Assembly (NCBI GenBank): GCA_964424585.1
Contig: CAYRJD010000086.1
Location: 1 to 41,045 of the forward strand
Source of the DNA: CAYRJD01 sp964424585
Lineage (GTDB): Bacteria > Actinomycetota > Acidimicrobiia > Acidimicrobiales > Poriferisodalaceae
Length of the DNA stretch: 41,045 nt
Direction of reading: 5' to 3'
In this document: in pieces, positions 39,762-41,045 of the stretch
Layout of the letters: each line of letters opens with the position of its first letter
Numbering within the stretch: the stretch's first letter is position 1
Notes under the pieces: generated by a model
Databases searched by the model: none
What the model was told of the DNA's origin: nothing
What the model saw: the letters and a program-made list of their open reading frames with translations, nothing else
Position numbers and translations under genes: made by a program

Positions 39762-40931
39762 GTGACAAACCCGATTCCAGTGGTCAGCCTGTTCTCGGGG
39801 GCAGGCGGGCTCGACCTCGGCATCGAGCAAGTGGGCTGCGCCGCGACGGATGGGCACGGCGGCGTATACCAAGTAGCGGTCGCCACCGACTTCGACGCGC
39901 CCGCCCTCCAGACGCTGGCGACGAACATGCCGCACACGCGGACCGTGTGCGCGGACATCCGCGAACTGTCAGCGCAAGCGCTGGCGCGAGAGGCGAACCT
40001 CGGGCGAGGTGACGTCGGGCTGGTGGTAGGAGGGCCGCCGTGCACGCCGTTCTTGAAGTCTGGGTTTTGGCTTGCTGAGAAGCGGGAGTCGCGCGACCCC
40101 GACGCGTCGTTGCTAGACGACTTCGTTCGGGTGGTGAGTGACCTCAAGCCAGACGGTGTCGTGTTTGAGAACGTGCAGTCGCTCACCTACAAGTTGCACG
40201 GCGCGCAGTTCACGCGCCTGCTCGCGGGGCTTGAGAGCGCCGGCTATTCGGTGGGCTGGAAGGTGCTGAACGCAGCCGACTACGGCCTGCCGCAGCTGCG
40301 CCGGCGTGTGTTCGTCTTGGGTCGGCGCGACGGCGGGCCCATCTCGTTTCCGAGCCCCACGCACTCTGGATGGTCAGAGCGAGACACCAGCGTTGACCCG
40401 CGTCTGCGTCCGTACGTGTCGTCGAGAGAGGCGATCGGCACGCTCTCAGGCGCGGCCGCCGAAGCGACGGAGGTGGTGGAGGGTCGCTGGGCGGAACTGG
40501 CGGCGCAGATACCGCCCGGCCAGAACTACCTCTGGCACACCGATAGAGGGGGTGGAAGCAATCAGTGGCGATGGCGTTCTCGGTATTGGACGTTCCTGCT
40601 GCGCCTCGATCCTGACCGGCCTGCCACGACCATACAGGCGCAACCGGGGCCCTGGGTCGGCCCGTATCACTGGGAAAACGTGCACACGCAGAACGGCGCG
40701 AGAGCTCGCAGACTGCGCGTGCCCGAGATACTGAGACTGTTCACGTATCCCGTCTGGTATGAGGCGCACGCAGATCGCCAGCAGGCGCAGAGGCAAATCG
40801 GAAACTCGGTGCCGGTGGAACTAGCTCGCGTCGTCACGGCACATCTTTCGCGACTTCTCGGGCACGTCGACTCGAGCGAGGCGCCCATCGGGGCGCAGGA
40901 CGAACAGCTTCAACTGGCGGCGGCCGCCTGA
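39762..40931 (+). CDS. C5-cytosine DNA methyltransferase
   Basis: The 389-aa enzyme transfers methyl from S-adenosylmethionine to cytosine C5. Visible motifs in order: I VSLFSGAGGLDLG (8-20), IV GGPPCTPF with catalytic Cys94, VI FENVQS, VIII YGLPQLRRRVFVLG, a target-recognition region (about 195-275), IX RPATTIQAQPGPWVG and X RQIGNSVPVELA. All key residues are present, so it should be active. Target sequence not predictable. The two short tails after motif X are Gln/Glu/Ala-rich. No nuclease is seen inside the window; the next gene starts 6 nt later and is cut off. Confidence 0.93.
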   Translation: MTNPIPVVSLFSGAGGLDLGIEQVGCAATDGHGGVYQVAVATDFDAPALQTLATNMPHTRTVCADIRELSAQALAREANLGRGDVGLVVGGPPCTPFLKSGFWLAEKRESRDPDASLLDDFVRVVSDLKPDGVVFENVQSLTYKLHGAQFTRLLAGLESAGYSVGWKVLNAADYGLPQLRRRVFVLGRRDGGPISFPSPTHSGWSERDTSVDPRLRPYVSSREAIGTLSGAAAEATEVVEGRWAELAAQIPPGQNYLWHTDRGGGSNQWRWRSRYWTFLLRLDPDRPATTIQAQPGPWVGPYHWENVHTQNGARARRLRVPEILRLFTYPVWYEAHADRQQAQRQIGNSVPVELARVVTAHLSRLLGHVDSSEAPIGAQDEQLQLAAAA

Positions 40932-40937
40932 GGCGTA

Positions 40938-41045
40938 ATGGTAGGTATCACGCTCGATCTGCGCGAGGCGCAGAGACGTTTGACTAAGGCACACCAGCTG
41001 GCCTTCGATGCGAGCGTACTGCTGCCAAAGGAGTGGCTCGATGCG
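40938..41045 (+). CDS. Start of an unidentified gene, cut by the window edge
   Basis: An ATG 6 nt after the methyltransferase stop, with gagg just upstream, opens a frame that runs for 36 codons to the end of the window. The visible peptide begins MVGITLDLREAQRRL and contains AFDASVLLPKEWLD. It matches no family I can name. Position immediately behind a cytosine methyltransferase makes a restriction or accessory protein plausible, but nothing in the 36 residues shows it. Confidence 0.6.
   Translation, partial: MVGITLDLREAQRRLTKAHQLAFDASVLLPKEWLDA

Noticed and set aside
1..41045. CRISPR array, insertion sequence, integrase or rRNA
   Set aside because: No regularly spaced repeats, transposase or integrase motifs, terminal inverted repeats or rRNA sequence were found on reading both strands.

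Overview
The window is GC-rich (about 70% GC by eye) and very densely packed, with GTG and TTG starts and 4-nt stop/start overlaps throughout. Gene order tig-clpP-clpX-folC-ndk-mreBCD-mrdA-rodA-rne-rplU-rpmA-obgE-proB-proA and later nadD-rsfS, a class II DAHP synthase, mycobacterium-like TANNNT -10 boxes and L27/L21/Obg sequences all point to Actinomycetota. The Acidimicrobiia are my best guess for class, but I cannot prove that from the sequence. There are no insertion sequences, CRISPR arrays or rRNA genes, and no stretch over 300 bp lacks a gene.

Bases 1-17640 hold the conserved core. It starts with a 5'-incomplete trigger factor and the Clp protease pair, in which the ClpP has lost its catalytic serine. 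Folate and nucleotide genes follow, then the complete elongation machinery (MreB, MreC, MreD, PBP2, RodA). After that come an RNase E/G with a proline-rich and RGG-rich N-terminus, ribosomal proteins L21 and L27, the GTPase Obg, and the two first enzymes of proline synthesis. Bases 17660-23541 hold a MoxR ATPase/VWA pair, then on the minus strand a sigma-70 factor that probably shares a transcript with DAHP synthase. The sigma gene has a near-perfect promoter and a long structured leader. Divergent nadD-rsfS follow.

Bases 23538-34846 are accessory metabolism: an orphan molybdenum hydroxylase large subunit (form II CoxL type), a DUF3048 lipoprotein, an alpha/beta hydrolase divergent from an AtuA-family protein, a DNA glycosylase, an FAH-family hydrolase, a degenerate GGDEF protein, two short-chain dehydrogenases, a DUF985 cupin and a RibD/DHFR-like reductase. 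SecG and a tRNA-Leu with the unusual anticodon AAG follow.

Directly behind the tRNA (35240-41045) lies the most unusual part. Three tandem paralogous proteins of about 460-515 aa each carry a sigma-region-4-like helix-turn-helix plus two further predicted HTH segments. A C5-cytosine DNA methyltransferase and the start of another gene cut by the window edge follow. I do not recognise a described system with this layout. A methylation-linked regulatory or defence island inserted at a tRNA gene is a reasonable hypothesis, but it is inference.

Several genes in independent positions (rplU, proA, atuA-like, FAH, second SDR, secG, methyltransferase) have a TANNNT box 6-8 nt before the start codon, which suggests widespread leaderless transcription in this organism.
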